NCBI GenBank assembly: GCA_029948255.1
Contig: JALIZF010001536.1
Location: forward strand, 248,001 to 312,000
Reading direction: 5' to 3'
DNA length: 64,000 nt
Source of the DNA: Telmatactis stephensoni
Lineage: Eukaryota; Cnidaria; Anthozoa; Actiniaria; Isophelliidae
Shown: piece by piece, positions 1 through 13,266 of the stretch
Layout of the letters: the number at the start of each line of letters is the position of its first letter
How positions within the stretch are numbered: the first letter of the stretch is position 1
Position numbers and translations under genes: made by a program
Notes under the pieces: model-generated
What the model was told of the DNA's origin: nothing
Seen by the model: the letters and a program-made list of their open reading frames with translations, nothing else
Databases searched by the model: none

Positions 1-99
1 TTTCACAAGCTACTTTTTGTAGTCCAAAACCAGTAGCCGGTTTCAAGTAAACTTGTGTGCAGCACGTATACAATTTGCCTGCGCATGTCTGTGTTTTTG

Positions 100-147
100 G
101 CTTGAAATTCCTGTCAGACGAGTTTCCCGTCTCTAATATGAATTTAG
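100..147. repeat. Terminus of an interspersed repeat, cut by the window edge
   Basis: The stretch with GACGAGTTTCCCGTCTCTAA followed by TATGAATTTAG closely matches the right end of the inverted-repeat element at 18301-18506. The rest of this copy probably extends left of the window. Only one end is visible, so the element's length and class are unknown. Confidence 0.5.
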
Positions 148-856
148 CTAATCTTGCAATTCATTTTGAAAATTTTACATCTTAGACAGCGCCCTCCAGC
201 AAAATTATTGAATAATTGTTTTTTTCCATGTTTCTTTCTTGGAAAAATGAGCTTTTTTGGACGTTTTTCCAATTCATTTAAGTCATATTTATCTTTTAAA
301 CACACAAAAATTGTTGGCACGGGCCTGCAGCCTATTCTCTAGCTACTGCTATATGACTTAATCACTCATGTGACTTTAACACATACAGACTGACATACAT
401 GACTTAAAATAACACATTTTTATTGATTTGGTAATTTTGCTTATGATTACAACGAAAAACGTTGGTATCGCCCCCATTTTTGGCAACTTCTATTTTGTTT
501 GTTTGTTTTGTTTTTTGTTTTTTTTTTGTTTTTGTTTTTTATGATCTACCAATCGTTCTTTGGCGATCGAGCAGTCTTAAGTTAATATTCGTGGAAATTT
601 TGGTTGATTTCCATAAGATTCATCCCCATTAATTGACGATTGATAAAAAAAATCGCTGCTAGCTGTAAACTACAATTAGTAGTTTTAAAACTGACAAAAT
701 TAGCAAAAACATTAGTAGTTAAATGTGAAAAAAAACATAAAATGACTCTGGCATTATAAGTCTAGCTTATAAAGTTGAATAAAAGCGGTACCTTGGTACG
801 GGGTCAAAAAGTATGTTTTCCAAACGTTTCGGAAGAGGACACTTCGTTCAGTGAAA

Positions 857-1040
857 TGTTATGCTAATGCGGTGAGAGCGTTGGCCATCACCGCTGTGCT
901 ACGGGTATGGTTCGAGTCCAGGATCGGGTACTGGGTCATACGGTGAACTGGGTTTGTTTGGTGTGTTGTTTTCTATCATGCCACGAGGGTTTTTTCTCCG
1001 GGTTCTCTGGTTTTTCTTCCCTCAGAAAAAATCAACGTAC
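857..1040 (+). repeat. tRNA-derived SINE-like repeat
   Basis: An A-box-like stretch (GCGGTGAGAGCG) is followed about 35 bases later by a B-box-like GGTTCGAGTCC. This is the spacing of an internal Pol III promoter. Downstream comes CCACGAGGGTTTTTTCTCCG and CCCTC-rich sequence, the non-tRNA body. The same arrangement occurs on the other strand at 22055-22200. No complete tRNA cloverleaf is present, so this is a SINE rather than a tRNA gene. Confidence 0.6.
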
Positions 1041-1139
1041 AGAGCGCAGAGCGTTGTATGTAAAACATTTAATGCAGAAGTAGTGAGTGTGAGGATTAGC
1101 AGATGAAGAACCACTATGTGGATATGCTGTTGTGAAAAG

Positions 1140-1252
<113 letters not shown>

Positions 1253-2934
1253 TCATTTGCCTCAAACTGGCCAACTGCTATTAAAGCAGCCCATAATTAA
1301 ATATATAAATAAATAATAAATAAATAATTTTCTACAGCAGATCCACGTAGTGGCTATTCTTCTGCTGACACTCAAACTCATTACCTCTACATTAAATATT
1401 TTTCATACATCGCTCAAACTCAATTAAGGACAAATAGAAAACCACAAATGGACAGCAAGGCTCCCACTCTAATTAACACGAGGCCTTGGCGAAATGGATG
1501 CCAGAAATGGATGCCAGAAATGATGCCAGAGAGTATTGATTTGAAATGGAAGATGATGTTAAAGTTGTTTAAAATGTCGTGGATTTGTCATTGTCATTGT
1601 CATTGTCATTGGATCCCAAAAATAAACAAACAATCACCAAAACAGACACTTGTGGTTGACGATTCAGACCAGTGCTTAACAAAAGAAACCGCAGCACAAC
1701 GCGGCCCCTTTGACCAGCTGTGCCCGCGCCTTCGATTGTTTGGCTTGCGGTTTCACACATAGTGGGGGTTATTGTATTAACCTCACGGGCATAAACGCAC
1801 GGCGAGAAAAATGTCCCGTTTTCTGTTGTGCGTATTTAAATATGCTAAGATTAAATTAAGTTAATGTTAATTTACAATCAGATGGTGAATGAAAGAAATA
1901 TTTTGAACGCATGTTTGAGTGACTAATGCCAATCTGGACGACAGCAGGTCCCTGATAATGTTTTCCCGATTCACCATAACAAACCTCGAGGGGTTTTCAT
2001 TTCTTTTTGTTTTCGAACTTTAAAATATTCGGGAGTTTCCCAAGTAACGAGGAGCAGATTTCGGCGGGTTTCAACCGGCAATGACTAATCATTCCTCTAA
2101 AGTTTGTCACGCTGAATTGAGAAAAGACTGTCACACGATAAAACGAATATTCCCTAATAATGTCACTTCAGGAAGAAAATATAAATGTATATAAAATAAA
2201 TGTATATAAACCTTTAGTTATTCACGACCTGTCTTATCATAAATAATTCAAAATGTAACGCATAAAATTCACTTTCGTCTAAACAGCAGATTTTTAATTC
2301 ATTTTGTTAATTTGGGCAAACACTGACAGGTAGACATTTCAGGACATGTGGAACAAACGAAAAATTCTTGATGAGATTCGAGGTTTCCGTTCAAATGCAT
2401 TAAGATGCGATGACATGTATATTAGCAAATGTGATGGCCAATCACATCGGTTTTCCTGGAGAGTTAACAGGTTAAAGTAATATAAAAATTCTATGGCAAT
2501 CAACAAGTGATAAAACAAAAACTGAGAGTCGTCGCAACGATCGATAAGCAGCTGGCTAAATGGAATGAAACTCTACTAATTTTCCTTCAAAAGGTTTACT
2601 CTTGTTGCAAAAAGGTAAGATTAGAGGTGAATTCGATAGCTTAATTGGCTCAACAATGTTTTGACTTAGATACTGATTTAAATTTGCTTGCATACTAGGC
2701 TTTCAACCAACTCGGTGTTTATGGCGCCGTCCAAACATTCATCTCCAAAGACAAATATTTTTCATTCAGTTTAAAATAAACACAATTTAAATTCATTATC
2801 TTCTAAAGTGTCACAGTCAGTAAGTCGTAGTCAGCCGAACTTAAGCGTTTTTCATTACAGGGATTATCGTAATCCGTACAACCAGTTTTTTACCTGAGCT
2901 GGCAAGGAGAGCCACTGATACTGCACTTGCTAAA
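1253..2934. other. Upstream region of the RING-CH gene, no gene recognised
   Basis: This is AT-rich non-coding sequence. A possible 5' UTR intron is visible: a donor AAAAG|GTAAGA at 2615 and an acceptor TTTTTCATTACAG ending at 2860, which would leave 74 bases of leader before the ATG at 2935. This intron is a guess from splice motifs only. A (CATTGT)n-like run lies near 1585-1612. Confidence 0.35.
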
Positions 2935-5900
2935 ATGGAAATGAACGGGGTAGACATTTTAGGGGCTATTGAATCTAAACATCAAGAAATTGAAGATTTG
3001 CCAACATCTGACTCGACATCAAAGCAAAAGGAGCTAGAGAAGCCATCTGTGGAGAATAACGAAATGGCCCAAGATGAGACTACGCTATTAGTTAACCAAG
3101 ACATTGAGAACCAAGAATTGGCTTCCAACCATCAGGATAATTATCTTGAATGTAGAATATGTCGTTGTCGAGATGAAGAGCCTTTAATAAGCCCTTGCAA
3201 ATGTTCAGGATCTTCAAAATGGATTCATCAAAGCTGCTTAGTTCAGTGGTTTCAGATATCCAAAACCTCAAAATGTGAATTGTGCTCTCAGAAAATTCTC
3301 ATCAAAAAGTATGTCAAACCAATGCGAGAGGTAAGAGGCAAATGTATTATATTAATGAGCAAAATTGTTTTGCATAGAAAGCCGGAGTTCAGTCGAGAGT
3401 TAACCAAAATCCTTAAATCAGTCGTTATTTTTATGGGGAAAATGATCTAAAATGAAGTGTGGTTTGGGTATATGAAAGGAGGGTGTGTGGAAGGCTCTTT
3501 TATTATTAGGCAATTGGCTGCTGGTGTAATGTTTATGCGGGTAACATTGAGATACTTAATTACAAGTCATGATACTTCTACACGTTGAAATTATATCTCC
3601 AACCACGAGGCTTTATTTACGTACAACAAATCTTTCAAAATATCTATATTTTACTCTCCAAAATACTCCTTTCAAAAATTTGAAATTCAATTTTGCGGCT
3701 AATATATTTTTACACTGTAATTATTTTTTGTTATGGAATATTTATGAGTAGAACAGCATTTCTGAGTTGCAGATTATTGTTTGCACGTAAAAATATTTAC
3801 TTTGCTCTAATAAAAGTCTTTACCGGTTTCCTGATCACCGCGAGAAGTATTTTTTGTGGTCGATATTATCTTACTCAATAGCTGTTAGAGATCCTGTAGT
3901 CAACTCTTTAAAGCAAACAGAACTGTTTACTATGTTCAAGAGGAGTTCGTATTAGAACGGTTTCATCAATAAAAAATTAACCGCCAGCAATTGAGTCTCA
4001 ACATTGTATGGCCTTTTTATTCTGTGCGGTAGGGTGCATTATTACAGAAAAAAATCACTAATCAACGTATTTATTTTTTGCTTTATGTATAATATGATAT
4101 ATCGTACGATGATTAATGCCGAGATACCCTCCCTTTACCTATAAGCGAGACTCTGCTAGCTTGCAGGGTAATGCCGAGAAAACTACGATGAAAACAGTTA
4201 ACAAATTTCCGAACAACCTTTTTCTCTTGTTTAAACTTCAGCTTTGAATTGTTTTTAGATATGCCTTGTATATGTCTTAGTGTGTGGTGGAACTGCTGAC
4301 ATGCAATAACTCAATTTTTTAGACATTTCAGGCATGTCCTTTGTTATTTATTAGCTTTGCCATTATGTCATCTGTTCTTTCCATGTTAGTAGAATTATTT
4401 ACTGATTTGAAGTTTGAAATAAGGTATAAAAGACAAAAAGGCATGGATATAGATAGATCGTGGTTGACGATAAATTGAATTCCTATTTTCATGAATTTCT
4501 ATTTTTAATTTCAAATGAACAAACTGTAGTATTATTTTATTTAGGGAGTTTAAGTGACTTGATCAATTGCGGGAGTAACACTGACTGAGTGACTTGCCCG
4601 ATTCAGATGTCACGGCCAGCCCTTCCATTTTCAAGCGGCCAATCTGCCAGTGCCTCTTGCTTGCCCTTCAAGAGGTCATTCACAAGAATATGAATGCGTA
4701 AAATAAGCATACAGACGGAGCGAGAAGAGGGCCTAATAATATTATTATGAGTGTGCATGGACGATCCTTCAGCCATTCCCGAGCTTTCGGACCGAGCACC
4801 GACCTTCAGCAAGGTTACAAGATGTTTGTAATTGTCAAGCTAGTATAGCTCTGGAAACGTTCTAAATAATAAAGAGTCGGCCCGGAATTTTTTCCTTTTC
4901 CTTTTTTCTTTTTTCTTTTTTCTTTTTTCTTTTTTCTTTTTTCTTTTTTCTTTTTTTCCGGGTTTTTTTTTTTCAAATATATTGTAACTGAAGATGGGCG
5001 CACATCCCCAAAGCTGGGATAATAAAAATATCGAAATGGTTGAAGAATCGTCCGTAATTATACAATGACACCAACCTACAAGACAACGCTAAATTTCTCA
5101 ACTCTGTTGATAATTTTTCCCGCACTTTATCCTTTTGCGGCAAATGTATTTGTTTTGAAATTAAACTCATAAGCGCTAAGCCGATTAATGTCATGTAGTT
5201 TCACATGCTCGTGGGTGTTAACGGTAACCGTCGATTCTCAATGCGCTTTCATTGTGAGGTCATTAGTGACCCACAGCCAGTGGATAATTACAAGTTCTGT
5301 TTAACTTAAAGAGCGTAAACATTTCTTCTGTTAACAGCGGCTAGAGCTGACTTAATTGGTTCAGGACTTAAGAAATGACTTGACATACGATAGTTGATGC
5401 TACTAATAAACACTTAGACTATTCTGATATTTTTATGCGCCAAAGGCCTTGATTTTGAATAATTTAAAGGTTTCACAATCTACTCCTTGTAAATTAGCAG
5501 TGCTTGTTTAATTTTCCGCTGACACCTGTAAATTTGTGGGAATAAACCTAACGTGGAGATGATTCCGTCGAGGAACAACCGGCAAGCATAATAATGTTTG
5601 GAGTTAGTAGACATAAATAAGCACAGCAAGATATACAGTCCCAGGTTATGTCCATATTTTAAAACACAGACAAATATGAAAACGCATCTTTATTACTACT
5701 GTTAGATCTTCTGAAAACACTAAAACGCCGGGTTTTGTTGTTTGTTTACTTGCTTTTCTGTTTGTTTGTTTTTTGCGTTTTTCGTTTGTATTTTCCTTCT
5801 TTCTTTTCCAGGTTTGTTTGGGTTTTGTTTGGTTTGTTTGATTGGTTGTTTGTTGTTTCGCTTTGTTTTGTTTCGTTTTTATTTGTTTGTTTCGTTTTGT

Positions 5901-8900
5901 TGTTGTTGTTTGTTTTGTTGTTGTTGTTTGTTTGTTTTGTTTGTTGTTGTTGTTGTTTTGTTATTTGTTTGTTTTTGTTTGTTTTGTTGTTCTTGTTGTT
6001 CTTGTTTTCCTTAGATGCGAAAAATAAAAAGATGCGTTGTCAGGTTTATACCAAATAGTACGAACGCTAGGCGTCAGTAGGCCTTACTCTGACTTTATTA
6101 CATAAGCAGTACTACTTGTCTTCATTCGCATCAGATATACGAACAAAACACTTAGTTTGTGCTTGGTACGATCATGATATGTTTGATCATATTCTTCACC
6201 TTCCGTGTATCGATAGCAATATTGTACTGAATTTGACTCACATTGGAAACCAGATTTCAACCAGGGCGGCGGAAACTTTCCTTGTCAAAGGCAGGCCGTA
6301 GTACCTCTAAACCAATTTTCTAATGAGGCGATATGTGGTTGTTTTGTTATGCTCGTGTAACCTCTTCTTGACAATCTCACATTTCATGCTTTTGTAATGT
6401 TCCTTTGACCACAAAAACAGATGTAAAAACAAAAGGGATTATGTCGCTTACGACAGTCCTCATTTATGAAGCTCTGTCGGAAAAGTAACACCAATTTCTA
6501 GACAAAGGAACAAGTTTGCTTAGATGGTTAATGCGCGGCTTTCTGATGCCAGAGGTCCTGCCAAGTTCAATTCTCTGTCGGATCACCTCACACTTGTTTC
6601 GACTTCTTTCCATTCAGTGTAGCTTATATTAGCTTTAAATACCCTTAAAACGGAGCACTGATGGAGAGAGGGGGTAAAGAGCGAACCGTCGGCTTCCAGG
6701 AGGCCAGCGTTCAGCTGAAGGAACTACCGACGCTAAGTATATTAGTGCGTAACAAAAGATCTGTGGTTCCACAGATCTTTACATGCTTTTTACATGATAT
6801 TTACACGCTGTGTAAGAGGATTTTACATAGTATTTACATGCATCAGATATACATATGCATTTATGGTGTTTTATAATCATGTCTCGTTAAACAATCTGTT
6901 TCCCTTGGATACGTTCAGTCATTTACTGTGGTTTACATATGATCAATACTTACTCGATCGCTGAAACTTGTTTCCATACCGTCGCCAACATTGGCCAAAG
7001 TTTTCAGTTCGTTGAGAACTGATCATGTGTTCTTTCTAGCTGGAAATGCATACATTGGTCGCTGAACACGCTGAATCTCATTACAATCTCACGGGTGCCG
7101 ATCAACGATTAAAGAAGATCTGCAACTGAAAAACTAGAAATTTCTTTCCTCTGACTATCAATATATAAATACTTGGCTTTATGTTAATCTCAGACAGCAG
7201 CCGTGTTCACCATATATAGATACATTGAATTTACCAAGTCTTTCTTTTTACCAAAAGATATCTTAGCTATCAAAACAAAGTAGATTCGATCATAGAGTGC
7301 ACGCAATTATATTCAAAAATTCATTAATTCAAAAAAAAAAAAAAAAAAAAAAAAATTAAAAAAGAAGAAGAAGAAGAAAAGGATCAATTAATGGCTAAAC
7401 GTTTTTTTCTAAATGTAATACTGATAATCCCAAATCCTTTGTTTTCCATTGTTTAATCAGTGCTACTTTACACTATTTAGTTAGTACTTTTGACCGGGTT
7501 AAGTGCGATCACTCTACTATTACGCGCTAAACGGTTTGTAACTATTTCACCGATATAATTCGTGCACTCTGGTGATCATTTGTAGTTTTGTTGCTAGGTA
7601 AATTTACATGTAAAGCAATTTGGCCGCAGGGGGAACCGGGCAGGGGGTAACATCACTACTGAAAAATGTCGAGCTCCTTGTATTCTATACAATAATTCTA
7701 GGGCAGAAATTGATATATTCCTTATGCTTTAAACTCTGATAAAATCATTACATTTAAAACCATGCATACACACAATTATTCTTTATATTCAGCTTCATTT
7801 AATTATTCGAACAGTGGAACTTTCGTTGCATTTTATATAATTGAAAATGTGTTTTAGTGAAATTTCTTCAGTTGGCTTTTTACCTGATATTATTAAGAAT
7901 TGAACGACCGCATGTAACGACCAATACTCACATGCAGTGTTTGGGTTGCCTGTGGTATGACCTTGACTTACAAACATATATGTGGCTGAGAAACCACAAA
8001 AAATTAATGTCTGACTGCAATAGAGACATATGGACGGCGATCTCTTTTACCAGTGAAATCTGTTTCCCAAGCTGTTAATAAAAGTCAAACGTGTACAGCT
8101 TTGAATCGGATGTTGTTTCAGCTCCGATCCAGTAATATGGTAATAACATGAATTTGAATTAATCGGCGACATATTGATTATGTTTTTTATCAAAAGTGAA
8201 TACGGATTCCAAAATAACTCGCGGATATTTGCATCCAACTCCCGTTAAAATGACTACGGTTGAGATTATGAGACTGACTGACTGGCGGGGATTCTGGATC
8301 TAATAGAACAATCTAATCCCTCCACTTCACATACACCCTAAAGGAACCATTTGAGAAAGTTTACGAAGGGGACACTAGTGAAAAACGTCTGCGCATGCGT
8401 GCATATTACGATGTGTGAGTTTTAGCTTGAAGTGAAATGCTCTTGTTCTCGGTGTATACATAAAACTTCTCTTGTATGCTTTTGTGAGACAAAGATATTG
8501 TATTAATGAAGACATTCTGTGAATACGGGCCGTAAGTTTCAAGAATTGACCTTACGTTTTGACATTTTGTGAAAGCCATTTTTGCAGGCAAGCTTAAAAG
8601 GGAAATTTGCCGCATAAGTTTACAAAAGCACGGAGACGTGAATACGAGCATGCGCAGACGTTTTTCACTAGTGTCTACGAAGGGGTGTATACTATACAGG
8701 GGCCAGTTAAAAGTAAAGGTTGGACGTAACTCGTCGGGCGTTCAGTCCAGTAAAACCACTGTTGCAACTGTCCCAGGAGAGTATCAACATTTTAGTAGAT
8801 TTCGCATGAATGGGAAGTGGCGAAACACCATTAAAGTGATTTTTTTCCGTAACAACGTCTTGCGGTGACCGTGGCGCCGTAACCATGACCTTGCCGTTTT

Positions 8901-9912
8901 GACAGCCATAAGGGCCGGTTTACACTAGCGACATAAGAATAAGCGCAAGCAACATACGCAGACTCAGTACTGCATTTATCACCGAGGTGTGAGAAAAGAC
9001 AAGCACCGCTAATGAGCAGTACGTTATTGAGTCTGCGTATGCTTATGCGGTGTGTGAACCGGCCCTAAGAAAACTGTTCTATTCTATACCATAACTGTTA
9101 TGTACCATAGCTTCTGATTGGCTTATACGCTCATGACCGCATCGTATGACTAGAGGTTTCCCATACGCAATCTGCACTGTTGGCTCCACCCGTGGATTTA
9201 TAATAATACCCTCTCTCTCATCCCTTCGCCACAGCCCTCTCTTTCTTTCTCTTTTTTCTGTCTTTATCGACGGCCTTCCTGTGCTTGTCTTTATCAACTG
9301 GCCTCCTGGTTTCCCCTTAATTTGGGCCCCAGTCTCCTCGGAGACGGCCAACAAAGGGATCCAAAAAGAGGAAAAAGGGCGGTGTATCCGCGGAGGGAAA
9401 TACACCTAAAGCATACGCCTAGAAAGTGCGTGGGTAGGTACGTAAATAAACGGAAATTAATTTAGTTGGGTACAGGCAGAGTTATCCGCCTTGGAGAGGT
9501 GTTAATCTTACAGGGGTATGAGCTTTTAAGAAGTTTAATTTACTAATCAGCGTTTTTCTGCCCGCAGTGGAAAGTTCCTGCCAGAAACTTTGGCTCCTGT
9601 TCAAAAGTGGATCTATGGTACTTGTTTGTGACTTTATTCAGCATTGGAACTATCATCGGCTTTGCAATATTCCACTGTTATGTTGGACCAGAGGAAGGCA
9701 TAGAGACGACAGTAGTTTTTATAGCTATTTATGTACTTTGTACACTTATGATTGCTTTACGAGTACGCTATTTTTATCAATGGTGCACAAGAAGGAACCC
9801 ATTTTGGGACGAGTGGAGAGTACTGAACCAAGAATGGAATATACAACAAGACGGACCAGCTCAGGCTTGTCCTGTAGAGACGCGCTGTGTTGTAGAAGAG
9901 GCTTCAGTATAG
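2935..9912 (+). CDS. MARCH-family membrane RING-CH E3 ubiquitin ligase (two coding exons)
   Basis: Coding exons are 2935-3330 and 9568-9912, with donor GAG|GTAAGA, acceptor TGCCCGCAG|TGG, phase 0, 246 aa. Residues 70-120 carry a C4HC3 RING-CH finger: C73, C76, C88, C90, H98, C101, C114, C117, with the family's C-x7-H spacing. Exon 2 gives two hydrophobic segments at about 148-168 and 179-199, then a short basic/aromatic cytosolic tail. The family ubiquitinates membrane proteins in endosomal and plasma membranes. Length and topology fit the MARCHF2/3 and MARCHF1/8 groups, and I cannot separate them. The N-terminal 70 residues are acidic, low complexity and unassigned. The first ATG after an in-frame upstream region was taken as start. 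The 6.2 kb intron carries the repeats listed below. Domain call is firm; paralogue is not. Confidence 0.88.
4897..4957. repeat. (CTTTTTT)n pyrimidine tract
   Basis: A nearly pure C/T tandem tract in the RING-CH gene intron. The lysine-rich open frame opposite it is an artefact. Confidence 0.9.
5730..6012. repeat. TTTG/GTT-rich simple-sequence block
   Basis: About 280 bases of imperfect GTTT and GTT repeats. It opens several overlapping frames rich in F, V, L and C, none of which look like a protein. Confidence 0.9.
6515..6640 (+). repeat. Degenerate tRNA-derived SINE-like repeat
   Basis: TTAGATGGTTAATGCGCGG (A-box-like) is followed by AAGTTCAATTCTC (B-box-like) and a body similar in style to the SINEs at 857 and 22055. 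More diverged than either. Confidence 0.4.
7330..7362. repeat. Poly(A) tract followed by GAA run
   Basis: A poly(A) run, then AAAGAAGAAGAAGAAG just beyond it. It could be a retroposon tail, but no flanking duplication was seen. Confidence 0.7.
8371..8675. mobile_element. MULE-like MITE, copy 1 (9-bp duplication)
   Basis: A 305-bp element bounded by GACACTAGTGAAAAACGTCT and its reverse complement. It is flanked by the perfect 9-bp direct repeat TACGAAGGG at 8362-8370 and 8676-8684. A second copy in opposite orientation is at 59155-59470. Nine-bp duplications with non-coding interiors fit Mutator-like elements; the superfamily is inferred from duplication length only. It sits in the RING-CH gene intron. 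Confidence 0.85.
8912..9065. mobile_element. PIF/Harbinger-type MITE (TAA duplication)
   Basis: A 154-bp element with termini GGGCCGGTTTACAC and GTGTGAACCGGCCC, flanked on both sides by TAA (8909-8911 and 9066-9068). A TWA duplication with GGGCC ends is the PIF/Harbinger signature. The interior (TGCTAATGAGCAGTACGTTA) is shared with the tandem array at 14230-14560. Confidence 0.75.
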
Positions 9913-10177
9913 GGCAAATGCCTCCTTTAATTTCTGCCTCTGCGCCCTCAATTAACATTGACTTAAAAGAAGGGAATGTAATAATATTAACTAAGATCAG
10001 TGGATCGTAAGAATAACCCAGATTTTTCACTATGGGTGAACTGCAGACGTTGATATTGCCAGCGATGTGTTTGATCATTTCATGACACGAAGGCGAGTTC
10101 TGTCCCTGGTAGTTATGAGAATCGAACTTAATTCCTTTTCCCTAGGGACACTCAGAACAAAAGAGCTATCCAGTATA

Positions 10178-10438
10178 TGGAGGTAAATCAGGGCACGGAC
10201 AAAATTCAACGCACAAAAGTGTGAATTTGTCCAATCTGATAATCAAAATGCCAAAGTAATCAAATGAAAATTCAACGTCATCAAACGAATTGTCAAGTCT
10301 GATAATTAATCAATTGTACGAGGACTCATCGGAAGCAAGAACACATCGCACGAACACCCATCATCAGATTGGACAAATTTATTTGATACACTTTACTGGG
10401 TCTTTAGTTTGTTGAATTTTATCACTGATTTACCTCCA
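10178..10438. mobile_element. Tc1/mariner-type MITE (TA duplication)
   Basis: A 261-bp element with termini TGGAGGTAAATCAG and CTGATTTACCTCCA, flanked by TA on both sides (10176-10177, 10439-10440). Sub-terminal inverted segments GAATTTGTCCAATCTGAT and ATCAGATTGGACAAAT extend the pairing. A TA duplication is expected for Tc1/mariner-type elements but is weak evidence by itself. Confidence 0.65.
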
Positions 10439-12884
10439 TAATTAATCCCGCACGTTACAAGAAACTAATTCGAGTTTCATGTTTCATATAATTTTCAGTC
10501 GTACATTTGCGTACTTTATATTATAGATACATTGTCATTGCGGCCACTCTCGTCAGCGACCAGCTGTAGTTACGACCACTTTTTCGAATGTCCGAGGTGA
10601 TCGCTAACGAGAGCTTCTAGTGTATCAGATAGATCAAGCTCGATAAATTCTGTCACCACAGGAAATCCAAACTGTGGTAAGGAACCTAAAGAGCAGTTTG
10701 TGTAATTTGCATCAAAAAAATGTTTTAAATGTTTGAAGACATTTGATAGAAATAAGGCTCACAACAGATAGTGAACACAACCACTGCACATGCAAGCCGA
10801 TCCTAGCGGCGAAATAAAAAAACACTATTTTTTATTTCATTATTAGTATTTTGGGGGAAGGGGGGGGGGGGGGGTGTTTGTTTGTTTTCATTGCGTACGC
10901 AAGCAAAACCGCAAGACTCAAACAGGGCGCACGTAACTGAATTGAGAACTGGTTTCGTCTGTCTGCGAAAAGAAAAAACGCGCAATGTGAATCCAATCGA
11001 GTAATATTAGGAAGCTAAGGTGCGTATACCTTTTTCACCATCAACTGGTTACGCTAAGGCCTTCTTCACACGCACCGTACATTCCATGTGTCGTTCTCAA
11101 TTAAAAATCTGGTTTAACCCGGCCATGTTATTTGTCTGGCTAACGTGTGCTGAGTACCCAGGCCATTATATTAATCTATTATTCTAAATCGCACCAGGAG
11201 TCGCAAATTGATTTAGACGCTGAACTTTCTTTGCTAACTCTGATCAGGCTACGTTCACACTTATCACTCGGATGAATTTACAACGCAGACAATTTTCTTT
11301 TGCGGCCCTTGGACAAAGAATGTCGTTTTAGTGTGGACGAAAGGCCAAGACACTTAAACAAACTACAAACTTTAAGCTTAGCAATTAATTAATATGTTTT
11401 TATTTCACAGATAAAATGCGCGCACGCTTAATACACGGGCACGTTTTCCTTGTCGAGTTTATTTGTCCAGCTTCCTTGCTCGTACAGACGGTTCTACAAG
11501 TTAATTACTGAGCGCGTTTTTCTTATGCTCGAAATGTACCTTGCAAGGCGGAATAGCCGGGTTTCTTCCATTTCATCCGAAATCAAAAGACAACGAAGCG
11601 GTATTAGTCATGTAAGATGAACAAACAAAATATGCTAATGGGAAATCTTTTGTTTAGTTCATCCAAGATGGCTGCTGTTGAGTCGACTGGCGAAAAATCT
11701 TGTTTTCGCTTACTTTTAGGTTTTCAAGCTTAATTTGCTTGTGCATGGAAGAAGATTTTTCCACAGTACCTGCATGTGTGCTAGCAAGATTCATTGCTGC
11801 TTAGCCCCACAAACATTTGACAACGTCCATGGTGGGTTTGTTCCTCTTTTTCCTGGAGGTGCATAAGATAATCGTAGACAGAATAAAGAATCCGGCTCAT
11901 CTTGCAACACCAAGAAAGACTCAAGAATCCTTGTCAAGTTTTTTCTTGTTTTCCCGTCCACACGAGCAAATCTTTACCTTGACAAAGAAAAAACTGGTAG
12001 GTCAGCTTTTCAACAAGGAAAATTGGAGATGGCAATTTTTTTCGTCTCCACGAATTGGCAAGCAAAACGTGCTCTTGTCGATACGACTTACTGGTTTTCA
12101 GTAAAACAAAGTATGCAGGGAGACTCAAAATCCTTTTTATTTCACTTTATTTACTATATACAGCATCATGGAGAAGTCGTCTTTCTCCCCATGAATATCA
12201 TTTATACCCAAAGTAATAGGCTAACTATCTATGAACAACATAAGGCACCATAAAACTCTATTGGATTTAAAAGATTGTCTAGACCTTCCAAGACTAGGGA
12301 CACGCCTATATAAGGAATGAGATTATTATTATTTTTATTTATTTATTTATTTCCTAAATTAGTATACTAGTAGATCTAGGTCTGTAGACCCTAAATTTAG
12401 ACCTTTTCAGCTTTATATATAGTTTCATTATCTGGTAAAGGTGAGGGCTACTACATGTTGAGAGACAGGGATTCTTGTCATTGGCTATTACTGTCTAAAA
12501 AACGAAATACAAACAACCATATATAGGAAAGCCTTGTAGGTAATAAAGAGATCAGTTTTAAAATGCTACATGTATGGCATTATGAAATAACTCCTTTTCC
12601 TTGTCAGACTATATCCCCGACAATTGTATTCACATGATCTATTATCACTTTGCAAAAGGATATTTTACCAATAAATATTTGTACATGAAGTTCCTATCCA
12701 CCTTAATTGTACCTATCCACCTTGAAAAGCTATCTAAATTCCCCACCCGCCTCCCGACCCATGCATGAAAAATGATCAATTGATAAAAGCATTTTTTTTT
12801 TACATATAGAGTAAATGTGTTGTTTTTTCGATACCAAAATAGGAAAATTATAATCGATGGTAAGCGAAGAATGTACAGATGAAT

Positions 12885-13266
12885 TAAGGGAGCACGTCAA
12901 AATTTTGTTTGAATTTTTATTGATTCTTGTGCAAATTTATTGCGAAGCGCGCGCGTGCTCCTGTTAGAGATGGAGATGTGCCAGGCGTTCCTCGCCTATC
13001 TTTGGAGGAAAGACTCAACTATCACTACGGATCTCTTTACGAGATTACGACGAAGTTGTAAGAAGAGGACAAAAGGAGGGGAATGCAACAGAAGGATTTT
13101 TATTGCTACAAGCGTGTAGCAGGTTGCTATGCACATGCCGTTGCTCGTCTCAACTACAACATCTCGAGGAACACCAGGACCGCCTGGCACATCGCGCGCT
13201 TCGCAATTTTAAACTTTGCACAAATAATCAATAAAAATTCAAACAAAATTTTGAGGTGCTCCCTTG
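12885..13266. mobile_element. TIR element with AAGGGAGCAC ends (7-bp duplication)
   Basis: The ends AAGGGAGCACGTCAAAATTT and its near reverse complement AATTTTGAGGTGCTCCCTT bound about 380 bp. A 7-bp direct repeat GATGAAT flanks it (12878-12884 and 13267-13273). Inverted pairing continues inward through the AATAAAAATTCAAAC and GCGCGC segments to about 70 bp per arm. The ends resemble hAT elements, which normally make 8-bp duplications, so the class is uncertain. Confidence 0.7.

Noticed and set aside
5735..6058. 107-codon hydrophobic frame resembling a membrane protein
   Set aside because: Created by GTTT/GTT simple repeats; no start context, splice sites or domain.
9079..9405. Overlapping frames of 108 and 87 codons on opposite strands
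   Set aside because: No homology, no splice or promoter evidence, inside the RING-CH gene intron.
9567..10010. 147-codon frame overlapping the RING-CH gene's second exon
   Set aside because: A different frame from the transmembrane-coding one; the other frame continues exon 1 in phase 0 and has the expected hydrophobic segments.
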